Positions 19,998-29,256 of a stretch of 64,000 bases of DNA are shown here, one piece after another; the first letter of the stretch is position 1, and every line of letters starts with the position of its first letter. Position numbers and translations under genes: made by a program. This DNA is from Levilactobacillus zymae (GTDB lineage: Bacteria > Bacillota > Bacilli > Lactobacillales > Lactobacillaceae): the NCBI RefSeq assembly GCF_032190635.1, contig NZ_JAVLAS010000001.1, positions 806,001 to 870,000 of the forward strand, written 5' to 3'. Under the pieces are notes generated by a model. The model saw nothing but the letters and a program-made list of their open reading frames with translations, searched no databases and was not told the DNA's origin.

Positions 19998-20701
19998 CGT
20001 CGAAGACCCCTATCTTACAACTTGAACATCTGGGGATGACCTTTCCGGGTCACCCCGTTTTTAACGATTTAAACCTAACCATTAACCGCGGCGATTTCTG
20101 GAGTATCGTCGGTGAGAACGGGGTGGGAAAGACCACCCTGATGCGGACAATCCTGCACCAGTTGCGACCCACGACCGGGAAGGTGAGCTACCAACCCAGC
20201 ATTAATGCCGTTCGGATCGGCTACGTTCCACAATTTCGCAATATCGATGCGGACTATCCTTTGACCATCAGGGACTTCGTCGGCCTCAACTTGACCGGTT
20301 GGAAGTTGCCCTGGTTGAATCGGGGCGAACGCCAACGGGTAACGGCCATGCTCGAGCAGACCGGATTGGCGCAGTTAGCGAGTCGGCCCATCGGCCAGGC
20401 ATCCGGTGGTGAAAAACAGAAGGCCTATTTGGCCCAGGCGCTGGTTGAAAACCCCAACCTTTTGATTCTAGATGAATCTACGGCCAGCCTCGATCCGGTG
20501 ACCAAGACCGAGTTGTTGGACCTGGTGCGGCAACTTAACCAAACGTTGAACCTCACGGTGTTATTTGTGACCCACGATATCCCCTTGGCGCGGCGCTATA
20601 CCCGTCAGTTTTTGATGTTAACGCCGCAGGGAACCGAACAGGGCCCCATCGATCAACTGACCGACCAGAAGGTTTGGCGGGGGGAGGCCGAGCATGTTTA
20701 G
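19994..20701 (+). CDS. znuC: Metal (zinc) ABC transporter ATP-binding protein
   Basis: The 235-residue ATPase energises the metal transporter. Walker A is GENGVGKTTLM, the signature is ASGGEKQKAYLAQAL and Walker B is LLILDESTASLDP, followed by the His switch VTHD. It starts at GTG 19994, overlapping the binding-protein gene by 4 bases, and overlaps the permease gene by 8 bases, so the three are translationally coupled. Confidence 0.93.
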   Translation: MTSKTPILQLEHLGMTFPGHPVFNDLNLTINRGDFWSIVGENGVGKTTLMRTILHQLRPTTGKVSYQPSINAVRIGYVPQFRNIDADYPLTIRDFVGLNLTGWKLPWLNRGERQRVTAMLEQTGLAQLASRPIGQASGGEKQKAYLAQALVENPNLLILDESTASLDPVTKTELLDLVRQLNQTLNLTVLFVTHDIPLARRYTRQFLMLTPQGTEQGPIDQLTDQKVWRGEAEHV

Positions 20702-21497
20702 TTATGAATTTATGCGGAACGCATTCGCGGCCGGAACGATTATCGCCGTCATCTGTGGCATTATGGGGGTCTTCGTGATTGCCCGTAATATGTCGTTTCT
20801 GACCCATACTTTGTCGGAAATCGGGTTCTCCGGGGCGGCCTTTGGAATCTTTGCCGGATGGACGCCATTAAGCGGGATGCTGTTGTTTACGGTGGTTAGT
20901 TCGGTCATCGTGGGACAGCTAAGCGTTCGGGCCGAACGGCGAGAAGCCGCTACTAGTGCCATCTCAGCGTTATTCATTGGGCTGGGGATTCTGTTCCTAT
21001 CACTGGCCAACACCAACGCCAGTTATGCGACCAACATTTTATTCGGGAGCGTCATTGGCATTAGTAGTAGCGACGTGACCCAGATGCTGGTGTTGTCGAT
21101 TCTAGTACTCATCGTGGTGCTGGTGATTTACCGTTTCTTGAAGTTCGATTCGTTCGACCATACCGGGGCGCTGGTGAAGGGCTTGTGGACCAACACGTTA
21201 TCCGTCACCTTCCTGGTGCTACTCGCGTTAAGTGTCAGTGTGGCGGCTCAAATCGTGGGGTCGTTACTGATCTTTATCCTCCTGACTTTACCGGCGGCGA
21301 CGGCCAAGTACTTCGCTCATTCCGTGGGTCGAATGATGGGATTAGCGATTCTCCTGGCGTTAGTCGGGGTCTGGAGTGGCCTAGCATTGAGTTATTTAAC
21401 CAATTATCCGGTCTCATTTTTCATTGCGGCCATCGAAGCCGTCTTTTACTTCATCGCTTTAGGGTGGCAACACTCGCGAACGGCGGCCAAAAATTAA
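20694..21497 (+). CDS. znuB: Metal (zinc) ABC transporter permease
   Basis: This 267-residue integral membrane protein has about eight hydrophobic segments and matches the ABC-3 permease family. The cytoplasmic loop SVRAERREAATSAISALFIGLG and the VGSLLIFILLTLPAATAKYF segment are typical. It closes the three-gene operon and is followed by a terminator. Confidence 0.93.
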   Translation: MFSYEFMRNAFAAGTIIAVICGIMGVFVIARNMSFLTHTLSEIGFSGAAFGIFAGWTPLSGMLLFTVVSSVIVGQLSVRAERREAATSAISALFIGLGILFLSLANTNASYATNILFGSVIGISSSDVTQMLVLSILVLIVVLVIYRFLKFDSFDHTGALVKGLWTNTLSVTFLVLLALSVSVAAQIVGSLLIFILLTLPAATAKYFAHSVGRMMGLAILLALVGVWSGLALSYLTNYPVSFFIAAIEAVFYFIALGWQHSRTAAKN

Positions 21498-21506
21498 ACG
21501 TTACCA

Positions 21507-21551
21507 AACGCTCAACCATACGGATTAGTGCCGATGGTTGAGCGTTTTCAT
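21507..21551 (+). terminator. Terminator of the zinc transporter operon
   Basis: The arms aacgctcaaccat and atggttgagcgtt are perfect inverted copies, followed by a short T-run. Confidence 0.85.
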
Positions 21552-21568
21552 TAGCTGTGAAACTAATA

Positions 21569-21585
21569 ACTTACAAAAAGTAAGT
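21569..21585. promoter_or_regulatory. Short dyad upstream of pyruvate oxidase
   Basis: ACTTAC and GTAAGT form a perfect 6-bp inverted repeat around AAAAA, in the promoter region of the pyruvate oxidase gene. It may be an operator; I cannot name the regulator. Confidence 0.35.
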
Positions 21586-21700
21586 AACATTACTGGTAAT
21601 TGCGAACAGAAACCGGTATGATGACCTCGTAAACTTAATTCAGCGTCTAAACCAGTTCGACTGAAGGCGTGGCGCTATCTTGGTAAGGAGTGCGATTAAC

Positions 21701-23464
21701 ATGACAAAGATGATTGCAGGACAAGCATTGGTTAAAGTGTTAGCGGCTTGGGGTGTGGACCACGTGTACGGGATTCCCGGAGGTTCCATTAACCATACCG
21801 TGGAGGGCTTGTATCTCGAACAAGATCAGGTCAAGTACATCCAGGTGCGTCACGAAGAGGTGGGCGCTTTAGCTGCCGCGGCCGACGCTAAGTACACCGG
21901 GAAGGTCGGGGTTTCCTTTGGTTCAGCCGGCCCCGGGGCCACGCACTTATTCAACGGTTTATATGACGCCAAGATGGATCACGTTCCCGTTTTAGCTTTA
22001 GTGGGGCAGGTTCCACAGCCGACGATGAATACCAACTACTTCCAAGAAATGGACGAAACGCCGATGTTTAGTGACGTCGCCGTCTATAACCGGACGGTGA
22101 CTACGGCCGAACAGCTACCTTACGTGGTCAATCAAGCGATTCGCGAAGCTTACCGCCAAAAGGGACCGGCCGTGGTCATCATTCCTGAAGACCTGTCGGC
22201 TAAGGAGATCGATTATGAGCCGGTCAAGACGCCGAACGTGGTGGTTGACTCCTTTAAACAGGTGATCGATCCTCAGGCCGTAACCGAAACGTTGAAACTG
22301 TTGAAGGCCGCTAAGCACCCACTGGTTTACGCGGGACGGGGCTTACTGAACGCCCGCGCCGAACTGGTGAAGTTTAGCGAACAGTTCAATCTACCGGTCT
22401 TAAACACGGTGCCGGCGACCGGCGTGATTCCGACCGATCACCCCAACGCCATCGGGACGTTTGGTCGGTTGGGGTCCAAGTCCGGTTTCGAAGCCCTCCA
22501 ACACACCGATCTGATTCTCTTCTTAGGGTCCGAGTTCCCGTTCGCACAATTCTGGCCGAAGAATATCAAGATTGTTCAGGTTAACGATAATTCCTTTGAT
22601 ATTGGCAAGATGGTGCCGGTGGACGTTGCCGTCCTGAGTGACGCTAAGCAGTTCTTGCAGGCCATGATTGCGACGGGCGAAACCTTACCAGTCACGGATT
22701 GGCTGACGGCTAACCGGCAGAATAAGCAAAATTGGGACGCCTACTTGACCCAATTGGCGCAAGACGATAGCGCCGGGTTGGCTCCCGAAACCGTGATGCG
22801 CAAGGTGGCTTCGATGGTCGGTCCTCAGGATATCTACGGGGTCGATACCGGGAACGTGTCCGAGTGGGCCGTTCGGGGCTTACCGATGGATCAGCAGCAA
22901 CGGTTCGCTTTGTCCGGACTCTTTGCCACGATGGGTTACGGCTTACCAGCTGGATTGGCCGGGGCGTTGAACGCCGACAAGGGGGCGCAAGCCTGGTCGT
23001 TCTCCGGTGACGGCGGCTTTGCCATGGTGGCGCCGGACTTAATTACCGAAGCCCGTTACCAATTACCTGTGATTAACGTGGTCTTTACCAACAACCGGTT
23101 TGGGTTCATCTATAACGAACAAGTGACGACCGGCCAACACCTGTATGGGGTAGACTTAACGGAAGCCGACTGGGCGAAGGTCGCCGAAGGCCTCGGTGGG
23201 ATCGGCTTTACGGTCGCCAACAAGGTCGACGTCGAAAACGTCTTTAACAAGATTCAGGACCTCCAGGCTAACGGCAATACCAAGCCAATCGTGGTCAACG
23301 CCATCATCAAGGACGACGATCCGATCGAAACGGCCTTCATGCCACTGGACCCTAAGCTTTACGGGCAAGACGCCGTGGACGCCTACGCTAAGAAGAACCA
23401 GATTGATTTGACCCAACAACCTGCGTTAGGTGAACTTTTACGGGCCAAGGGCGATAATCTGTAA
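21701..23464 (+). CDS. pox: Pyruvate oxidase
   Basis: The 587-residue ThDP/FAD enzyme oxidises pyruvate with oxygen and phosphate to acetyl phosphate, CO2 and H2O2 in the cytosol. N-terminal GIPGGSINHTVEG, the conserved RHEEVGALAAAADAKYTGKVG and GSAGPGATHL, and the ThDP motif GDGGFAMVAPDL...NNRFGFI are all present. Sequence is closest to the lactobacillar Pox group rather than acetolactate synthase. AAGGAG (21685-21690) sets the ATG at 21701. It feeds the same acetyl phosphate pool as phosphoketolase. Aerobic and carbon control is likely but I found no clear site. Confidence 0.93.
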   Translation: MTKMIAGQALVKVLAAWGVDHVYGIPGGSINHTVEGLYLEQDQVKYIQVRHEEVGALAAAADAKYTGKVGVSFGSAGPGATHLFNGLYDAKMDHVPVLALVGQVPQPTMNTNYFQEMDETPMFSDVAVYNRTVTTAEQLPYVVNQAIREAYRQKGPAVVIIPEDLSAKEIDYEPVKTPNVVVDSFKQVIDPQAVTETLKLLKAAKHPLVYAGRGLLNARAELVKFSEQFNLPVLNTVPATGVIPTDHPNAIGTFGRLGSKSGFEALQHTDLILFLGSEFPFAQFWPKNIKIVQVNDNSFDIGKMVPVDVAVLSDAKQFLQAMIATGETLPVTDWLTANRQNKQNWDAYLTQLAQDDSAGLAPETVMRKVASMVGPQDIYGVDTGNVSEWAVRGLPMDQQQRFALSGLFATMGYGLPAGLAGALNADKGAQAWSFSGDGGFAMVAPDLITEARYQLPVINVVFTNNRFGFIYNEQVTTGQHLYGVDLTEADWAKVAEGLGGIGFTVANKVDVENVFNKIQDLQANGNTKPIVVNAIIKDDDPIETAFMPLDPKLYGQDAVDAYAKKNQIDLTQQPALGELLRAKGDNL

Positions 23465-23747
23465 GCTTAAAATTTAAACATTAATTTGAATGAACTGATT
23501 CCTACGCTGGTTTGATCACGTTGGGGATCAGTTTTTGGTTTGTTAGCTAGGGGTGGCCCCCCCACAGTCCGCGGTGCTTGACCCAGGAGCGCTAGGAACG
23601 GTGAATTGGGGAACCCGTAAGATAAAATATTTTATATTTAAGCAAAGCGCTACCATTTGCGCCGGTAAGCGGGGAATGGTGTTCGGGCTTAACCAAAAGT
23701 TCCACTAAGTTCTGTCATAAAGTTGGTTTTCTCACGGAAATGTCACG
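23465..23747 (+). other. Intergenic region pox-purR: terminator, CRE-like site and first PurBox
   Basis: The pox terminator is at 23493-23536 (aactgattcc/ggggatcagtt, then Ts). At 23642-23655 the sequence gcaaagcgctacca resembles half to two thirds of a catabolite-responsive element. At 23675-23690 there is an inverted PurBox-like sequence; its complement reads aagcccgaacacc. No gene is seen. Confidence 0.5.
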
Positions 23748-23773
23748 AAAAACCCGAACATTTATGCTAAAAT
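23748..23773 (+). promoter_or_regulatory. purR promoter overlapped by a PurBox
   Basis: The PurBox-like aaaacccgaacattt (23748-23763, consensus CCGAAC core) overlaps the -35 region of an extended -10 promoter, TGC-TAAAAT (23766-23773). With the inverted box at 23675-23690 this suggests PurR autoregulation. Confidence 0.6.
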
Positions 23774-23817
23774 GAAGCATACAATTAGTCCGAAAGAAAA
23801 CAATTGAGGTGAATAGG

Positions 23818-24657
23818 TTGAAAGTCAGAAGAAGTGACCGGTTGGTCGATATGACCCGCTATTTATTGGAACGTCCGCATCAACTTGTATCCCTGACGTT
23901 TTTTGCGTCGCGTTATGAATCGGCGAAGTCTTCCATCAGTGAAGATTTAACGATTCTGAAGCGGACCTTTCAGATGCGGGGAACTGGTCTACTCGAAACG
24001 GTTCCTGGTGCGGCTGGGGGCGCTCGGTTCATCCCCTACATTTTACGGGAAGAGGCCGAACAGTTCGTGGGCGACATGATTGATGAGTTATCCGCTGCCG
24101 ACCGGTATTTACCCGGGGGCTACGTTTACATGTCCGACATCTTAGGTCGGCCAGCCGCCTTACGGCAAATTGGGCTGATTCTCGCCACCCAATACCTGAA
24201 TCAAACCGTTGACGTGGTTGTCACGGTCGCTACCAAAGGAATTCCGTTGGCCCAAAGCGTGGCTAACTACTTGAACGTCCCGTTCGTGATTGTGCGTCAC
24301 GATTCGCAGATTACGGAAGGCTCCACGGTCAGTGTCAACTACGTGTCGGGGTCAACCAAGCGCATCGAACGCATGGCGTTATCCAAACGGAGTGTCAAAC
24401 CCGGCTCGCGCGTTCTAATCGTCGACGACTACATGAAGGGCGGCGGCACGGTCGGGGGACTGCGGTCCTTAGTCGATGAGTTCGATTCCCAACTGGCTGG
24501 CGTGGCCGTGTTTGCGGAAGGCGACTTTGACGGGCAACGGCCGGTTTCGAAGTACACGTCGTTGGTTAAGGTTCAAACACAAGATGATGAAATTCGCGTC
24601 ACACCGGGGAACTACCTCACGCAGATCTTTGGCGAAGAAAATAATCCACAAAAATAG
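23818..24657 (+). CDS. purR: Purine operon repressor
   Basis: The 279-residue regulator has an N-terminal winged-helix domain (MKVRRSDRLVDMTRYLLERP, SSISEDLTILKR) and a phosphoribosyltransferase-like domain with the PRPP motif VLIVDDYMKGGGTV. In this family PRPP binding releases DNA, so it ties purine genes to purine need. The start is TTG 23818 after GAGGTG; GTG 23809 would sit in the binding site. It is 12 bases from glmU, the conserved order in Firmicutes. Confidence 0.95.
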   Translation: MKVRRSDRLVDMTRYLLERPHQLVSLTFFASRYESAKSSISEDLTILKRTFQMRGTGLLETVPGAAGGARFIPYILREEAEQFVGDMIDELSAADRYLPGGYVYMSDILGRPAALRQIGLILATQYLNQTVDVVVTVATKGIPLAQSVANYLNVPFVIVRHDSQITEGSTVSVNYVSGSTKRIERMALSKRSVKPGSRVLIVDDYMKGGGTVGGLRSLVDEFDSQLAGVAVFAEGDFDGQRPVSKYTSLVKVQTQDDEIRVTPGNYLTQIFGEENNPQK

Positions 24658-24669
24658 GAGATAGTAGAC

Positions 24670-26046
24670 ATGAGTACGAGAAATACAATCATTCTGGCAG
24701 CCGGCAAGGGGACCCGGATGAAGTCGAAGTTGTATAAGGTCTTGCATCGCGTTTGCGGGAAAGCCATGGTCGATCACGTGCTGACCCAAGTGGAAAAGAC
24801 CAACATGGACCAGGTGGTCACGGTCGTGGGCTACGGTGCCGACGAGGTTAAAGCCACGTTAGGTGACCGGACGCAGTACGTCTTACAGGCCAAGCAATTG
24901 GGAACGGGCCACGCGGTCTTACAGACGGAACCCATCTTAAAGGATGAAGAGGGGACCACCCTGATCGTCAGTGGGGATACGCCGTTATTCCAAGCCCAGA
25001 CGTTTGAAGACTTATTTGCCTACCACGAAGCCAAGCATGCCGCGGCCACGATTTTAACGTCGAAGGCCCCGGACCCAACTGGTTACGGTCGGATTGTGCG
25101 GAACAACATTGGCATTGTGGAAAAGATTGTGGAACAAAAGGATGCTAATTCCGAAGAACAAGAAATCCACGAAATTAATACCGGAGTTTACGTGTTCGAT
25201 AACCAAAAGCTTTTCAAGGCCTTGCACGAAATCTCGAACGACAACGCTCAGGGGGAATATTACCTGACCGACGTCATCGAAATCTTGAAGCAACAAGGGG
25301 ACATCGTTGGTGCCTACCGGATGAGTAATTTCGATGAATCCATGGGGGTTAACGACCGCGTGGCCTTAGCTGCTGCTACCAAAATCATGCGTGAACGGAT
25401 CAACAAGCACCACATGCAGGACGGGGTCACGTTGATTGATCCAGAAACCACCTACATCGATGCCGGCGTGAAGATTGGTGCCGACACGATCATCGAGCCC
25501 GGGGTCTTATTAAAGGGGAAGACGGTCATTGGTGATGACTGTTACATTGGGGCGCACTCCGAACTACGTAACGCCACGTTAGCCGACCACGTCACGGTCA
25601 CGTCCTCGTTACTGGAAGATTCCGATATGGCCAGTGGGTCGAACATTGGCCCGAACAGTCATTTGCGGCCAGAATCCCACATCGGCCCGAAGGTTCACCT
25701 CGGAAACTTTGTGGAAGTCAAGAAGGCCACGATTGGCGAAGGCACCAAGGTTGGTCATTTGACCTACGTGGGCAATGCCAAATTAGGAAAGCATATCAAC
25801 GTGGGTTGCGGCGTGGTCTTTGTCAACTACGATGGCAAGAACAAGCACGAAACGGTTGTGGGAGACGACGCCTTCATCGGGTCGAACTCCAACCTGGTTG
25901 CGCCGTTAGACGTGGCAGATCACAGTTTTATCGCGGCGGGGTCCACGATTACCGACGCCGTGAACCAGTACGATATGGCGATTGCCCGGCAACGGCAAAC
26001 CAACAAACCGAACTATTATCAAAAACTTCCATACCGCGGCGAATAA
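24670..26046 (+). CDS. glmU: Bifunctional N-acetyltransferase/uridyltransferase
   Basis: GlmU makes UDP-GlcNAc for peptidoglycan: it acetylates glucosamine-1-phosphate, then adds UMP. The 458 residues contain the pyrophosphorylase motif [24 protein letters not shown] and the SGDTPLF segment in the first half, and hexapeptide repeats (left-handed beta helix) from about residue 250 with [18 protein letters not shown] precedes the ATG. It is cotranscribed with purR. Confidence 0.97.
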   Translation: MSTRNTIILAAGKGTRMKSKLYKVLHRVCGKAMVDHVLTQVEKTNMDQVVTVVGYGADEVKATLGDRTQYVLQAKQLGTGHAVLQTEPILKDEEGTTLIVSGDTPLFQAQTFEDLFAYHEAKHAAATILTSKAPDPTGYGRIVRNNIGIVEKIVEQKDANSEEQEIHEINTGVYVFDNQKLFKALHEISNDNAQGEYYLTDVIEILKQQGDIVGAYRMSNFDESMGVNDRVALAAATKIMRERINKHHMQDGVTLIDPETTYIDAGVKIGADTIIEPGVLLKGKTVIGDDCYIGAHSELRNATLADHVTVTSSLLEDSDMASGSNIGPNSHLRPESHIGPKVHLGNFVEVKKATIGEGTKVGHLTYVGNAKLGKHINVGCGVVFVNYDGKNKHETVVGDDAFIGSNSNLVAPLDVADHSFIAAGSTITDAVNQYDMAIARQRQTNKPNYYQKLPYRGE

Positions 26047-26060
26047 CCCGGGAGGAAATC

Positions 26061-26089
26061 TTGTGTTTTCACGCGGGATAACCTAAAAT
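26061..26089 (+). promoter_or_regulatory. Promoter of prs
   Basis: TTGTGT (26061-26066), 17-bp spacer, TAAAAT (26084-26089). It lies between glmU and prs, so prs can be expressed alone. Confidence 0.6.
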
Positions 26090-26130
26090 TATGGTAGTAA
26101 TTCAGGCAGCTTTTGCTATTGGAGGAAATT

Positions 26131-27111
26131 ATGGCTACGCAATATTTCGATCCTAAATTAAAGATTTTTGCGTTAAATTCGAACAAACCGTTGGCTCAAA
26201 AAATCGCTAACGAAGTGGGTGTCGAATTAGGGAAAACTTCTGTGGACCGGTTTAGTGATGGTGAAATTCGCATCAACATTGAACAAAGTGTCCGGGGATG
26301 CCACGTTTACGTGATTCAATCGACGTCGGCACCGGTAAATGACAACTTAATGGAACTGTTGATCATGATTGATGCCTTACGGCGGGCCAGTGCGGCCACC
26401 ATCAACGTGGTCATTCCGTACTACGGTTACGCGCGGCAAGACCGGAAAGCCCGGTCTCGCGAACCCATTACGGCTAAGTTGGTCGCTAATATGTTGCAAA
26501 CGGCTGGCGTGACGCGGGTCTTAGCACTCGACTTACACGCAGCACAGATTCAAGGGTTCTTCGATGTGCCCGTGGATCATTTGATGGGTGCGCCATTATT
26601 GGCGGACTACTTCTTGCGCAACGGGTTGGCCGAAAATGCCGTCGTGGTTTCACCCGACCATGGTGGGGTGACTAGAGCGCGGGCCTTGGCAGAATTTTTG
26701 AAGGCCCCAATTGCGATTATCGACAAGCGGCGGCCACGGGCCAATGTGGCTGAAATCATGAATATCATTGGAGACGTCAAGGGTAAGCGGTGCATCATGA
26801 TTGACGACATGATTGATACGGCCGGGACGATTACGTTAGGGTCGAAGGCCTTAATGGAAGCCGGCGCAATGGAAGTGTACGCTAGTTGTACCCACCCGGT
26901 TCTGTCGGGTCCGGCGATTGAGCGGATTAAGCAGTCGCCAATCAAGAAGTTAGTGGTCACGGATTCCATCCAATTAACTGCAGACAAGCAAATTGAAAAA
27001 ATTGAACAGATTTCGGTCGGTCCCCTGATTGGGCAAGCCATCAAGCGGATCAACGAAAACCGGCCGGTCAGTCCATTGTTTAAGAACCGGTTCCGTAGTA
27101 GAGAACAGTAA
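26131..27111 (+). CDS. prs: Ribose-phosphate pyrophosphokinase
   Basis: This enzyme makes PRPP from ribose-5-phosphate and ATP, the shared precursor of purines, pyrimidines and NAD. The 326 residues include [41 protein letters not shown] and the PRPP loop [24 protein letters not shown] sets ATG 26131; the upstream TTG at 26113 is rejected. PRPP is also the effector of PurR, encoded nearby. Confidence 0.97.
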   Translation: MATQYFDPKLKIFALNSNKPLAQKIANEVGVELGKTSVDRFSDGEIRINIEQSVRGCHVYVIQSTSAPVNDNLMELLIMIDALRRASAATINVVIPYYGYARQDRKARSREPITAKLVANMLQTAGVTRVLALDLHAAQIQGFFDVPVDHLMGAPLLADYFLRNGLAENAVVVSPDHGGVTRARALAEFLKAPIAIIDKRRPRANVAEIMNIIGDVKGKRCIMIDDMIDTAGTITLGSKALMEAGAMEVYASCTHPVLSGPAIERIKQSPIKKLVVTDSIQLTADKQIEKIEQISVGPLIGQAIKRINENRPVSPLFKNRFRSREQ

Positions 27112-27512
27112 GAGTGCGACAGAGTGCGACGAAGGGCGTTTAGCTGGTGAGCATTAACGTCGATTAGCCGATTATCCTGGGTTTGGATAATTGGCTAATC
27201 GGGGTTAAGCGGAACCGGCTGCCCGTCAGGAGCAAGTTTCGGCGGCCGCAGATAACGATAGCGAAATTTATCCCCGGTCTTTGGGGATGAACCCGTTATC
27301 GGAATTAAGCGGAACCCGTTGCCCCTGGTAAGCACGTTTCGGTGGCCGCAGATATCGACAACGAAATTTACCCTAGCTTTTGGGAATAAATCCGTTATCG
27401 GGGTTAAGCGGCGCCCCCTAGTTCTCAGCACCAAAAACATTTCAAAAATCAACTAAAAAAGGAGTTTGGGGCCCGTTCCCAAGCTCTTTTTCTCAAAAAG
27501 GAGACGGTCGGC
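27112..27512. repeat. Intergenic tandem repeat of about 100 bp with hairpins
   Basis: The word TTAAGCGG recurs at 27205, 27305 and 27404, marking two full units (100 and 99 bp) and the start of a third. The units share the blocks cagat(a)acga, cgaaattta and ccgttatc and each can fold through gataacg/cgttatc type arms. Just before the first unit is a 17-bp hairpin with one G-T pair (27161-27177 with 27185-27201). A 10-bp direct duplication agagtgcgac lies at 27111-27130. A minus-strand open frame across the repeats is a by-product. I see no real gene here. Confidence 0.75.
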
Positions 27513-27866
27513 ATGCAACAAAATTGGCCACGCTGGGGAACCGGCGTGATTGGCGCCAGCGTACTGGTTAGCCTAGTTGCTCACGTTTTAGGGATGCAAC
27601 TCATGGTGATTGGTAACCTGCTGTTCATGCTGGGATTGGCGTTAGTCGTGGTGGGCGCCGTACTGGTGCTGGCCCGCGGCCACCTATTTACGGGGTGGCG
27701 ACACCGACGGAAGAAAGGCCAGGATCCCTTACCTGGTGAAAAGGTCGACGTACACGACGTCGCTACGGTGAAAAATTCGCCGATTCGGGTTTCTCCCGGC
27801 GCCCGGTTTAGTTTTTTAGCCGGCTTTGGTCTAATTATTGTCGGAATTATTTTAACCCTAGTTTAG
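27513..27866 (+). CDS. Small membrane protein, DUF3899-like
   Basis: The 117-residue protein has three hydrophobic segments (about residues 11-30, 34-54 and 97-116) and a basic cytosolic loop WRHRRKKGQDPLPGEK. It resembles the DUF3899 family of lactobacilli, of unknown function. AAAGGAG lies about 8 bases before the ATG. It stands alone between the repeat region and a terminator. Confidence 0.7.
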   Translation: MQQNWPRWGTGVIGASVLVSLVAHVLGMQLMVIGNLLFMLGLALVVVGAVLVLARGHLFTGWRHRRKKGQDPLPGEKVDVHDVATVKNSPIRVSPGARFSFLAGFGLIIVGIILTLV

Positions 27867-27869
27867 TGA

Positions 27870-27899
27870 AGAAGCGGTCCTAGGCGGAGCGCTTTTTTT
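27870..27899 (+). terminator. Terminator after the DUF3899-like gene
   Basis: The stem aagcggtcc/ggagcgctt is followed by seven Ts. Confidence 0.7.
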
Positions 27900-28091
27900 G
27901 CGCCGCGCAGTCTACCATGATCACAGTGAAATTCAAGCCAAGCGGTATGGTAGCGGGACTTAACGAAAAATTCGTGGGGGGCTGGAGTAACTTCCCGCGG
28001 CCCCGTTGCCCAAGAAAAGATGTTCTGGGACCCTAAACTCTGGTATACTATCGGGATGGAAATTGACGCAAAGCCCTGAGGAGAGTAACGG

Positions 28092-28820
28092 ATGCCAGAT
28101 TTAGTTTATCGAAATGTGATGCATGATTTGAAAAAACGAATTCGTCGTGGGGAATTCACGACCAAAAAATTACCGGACGAACGTCGTCTGAGTGAAAGTT
28201 ACCAGGTAAGCCGCAGTACGATTAAGCGCGCGATGAGTGTGCTGGTAGACCAGGGCATCGTCTTCAAGAAGCGGGGCTCGGGGACGTTTATTAACCCGTT
28301 GTACCTCAAGGATCAGTCGGCTTTTCGCTATGAAGGAAAAAATCTGGGCATCACGGATAGCTTTCAGGTGGCCGGTGAGCAACCCCAAAGTCGTTTACTG
28401 GATTACCGGGTGATTCCAGCAAGTCCGGAGATTCAGCAGGAACTGTTTCTCAAAGAAGCGGAGTTTGTCTACCGTATCAAGCGTCTCCGGCTGTTCAATG
28501 CGCAGCCGGTGATCATCGAAACGGGCTACATTCCCATCAAAATCTTACCGACCTTGAGCCCCGAGGTGGTCCAGAGCTCGATTTTTAATTACCTGCAGGA
28601 GACCCAGGGGCAGTCTGTGACGAAATCATTTTTATCCATCCGCGCCCAACCGTCCAGCAGTGAGGACCAGCAGTTGCTGAACCTCAGTGAGACGGAGCCC
28701 GTCGGTGTGATGGAGGGCATCTTCTTCATGGACGACGGGACGCCCTTCGAAGTGTCGAGTATGCATCTGCATTATCAATATTTAAAATACGGTACCTTTG
28801 TCGACTTAAACGAAGATTAG
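28092..28820 (+). CDS. GntR-family regulator with UTRA domain
   Basis: The 242-residue transcription factor has an N-terminal GntR winged helix (MPDLVYRNVMHDLKKRIRRG, LSESYQVSRSTIKRAMSVL, KKRGSGTFI) and a C-terminal UTRA/HutC effector domain that usually binds a sugar phosphate or similar ligand (VYRIKRLRLFNAQPVIIETGYIP). Its place directly upstream of phosphoketolase suggests, but does not prove, control of carbon metabolism. An extended -10 promoter TGG-TATACT is at 28041-28049. Confidence 0.88.
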   Translation: MPDLVYRNVMHDLKKRIRRGEFTTKKLPDERRLSESYQVSRSTIKRAMSVLVDQGIVFKKRGSGTFINPLYLKDQSAFRYEGKNLGITDSFQVAGEQPQSRLLDYRVIPASPEIQQELFLKEAEFVYRIKRLRLFNAQPVIIETGYIPIKILPTLSPEVVQSSIFNYLQETQGQSVTKSFLSIRAQPSSSEDQQLLNLSETEPVGVMEGIFFMDDGTPFEVSSMHLHYQYLKYGTFVDLNED

Positions 28821-28828
28821 GTCACGTC

Positions 28829-28858
28829 AAGAAGCTCGGTGGGGCTTCTTTTTTTATT
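28829..28858 (+). terminator. Terminator of the GntR gene
   Basis: The stem agaagctc/gggcttct is followed by seven or more Ts. Confidence 0.8.
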
Positions 28859-29145
28859 AAAATAACGTGATTTATTGCGTGATGAAAATAATTCTAAGCG
28901 CTCATTTGAGGTTTCTGGAAGGCCTTGTGGTATAAATATACTGTAAACCATGAGCGGCGCCCGCTAAATTAAAAATTGGTGAGGGACAACCCCGAAAATT
29001 GGGCGCCCATTGGGAACGTTTTTGATAAAATTGACGGACGCTGGTTAGCGTCGGCTGGCCGTTTTGCGCGGCCATGCGGGGTGACACGCATTTTGAATGG
29101 GGGCCACCATCATTTAAAATTGGACCGTATCAATTTACAAAGTAG
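28859..29145 (+). other. Structured non-coding region upstream of xpk
   Basis: No coding frame is convincing. An extended -10, TGG-TATAAA, is at 28928-28936. After it come a 7-bp inverted repeat GGCGCCC/GGGCGCC (28956-28962 and 29001-29007), a perfect hairpin gacgct-ggtt-agcgtc (29037-29052) and a GGCC/GGCC stem near 29057-29073. It could be a small RNA or a long leader from an upstream start. Confidence 0.4.
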
Positions 29146-29206
29146 TTGACTTTTCTGAAAAATTCCGTATGATAAAAGAATGTAAATTAGAAGTTATGTG
29201 ATTTAC
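29146..29206 (+). promoter_or_regulatory. Strong promoter of xpk with downstream dyad
   Basis: TTGACT (29146-29151), 16-bp spacer and TATGAT (29168-29173) match the consensus well. GTAAAT/ATTTAC (29182-29187 and 29201-29206) forms an inverted repeat at the transcript start that could be an operator or 5' stem. Confidence 0.75.
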
Positions 29207-29256
29207 GGATAACATGACGATATGATGTTAACTAGCAGACGAAGGAGTGTAAATTC

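Noticed and set aside
27195..27452. An 85-codon minus-strand open frame across the prs-downstream repeats
   Set aside because: It only spans the two repeat units, has no ribosome binding site, and its protein repeats follow the DNA repeats; a by-product of the repeat.
28893..28908. A possible catabolite-responsive element (sequence around taagcgctcat) before xpk
   Set aside because: Only about 9 of 14 consensus positions match, including several key ones missing.
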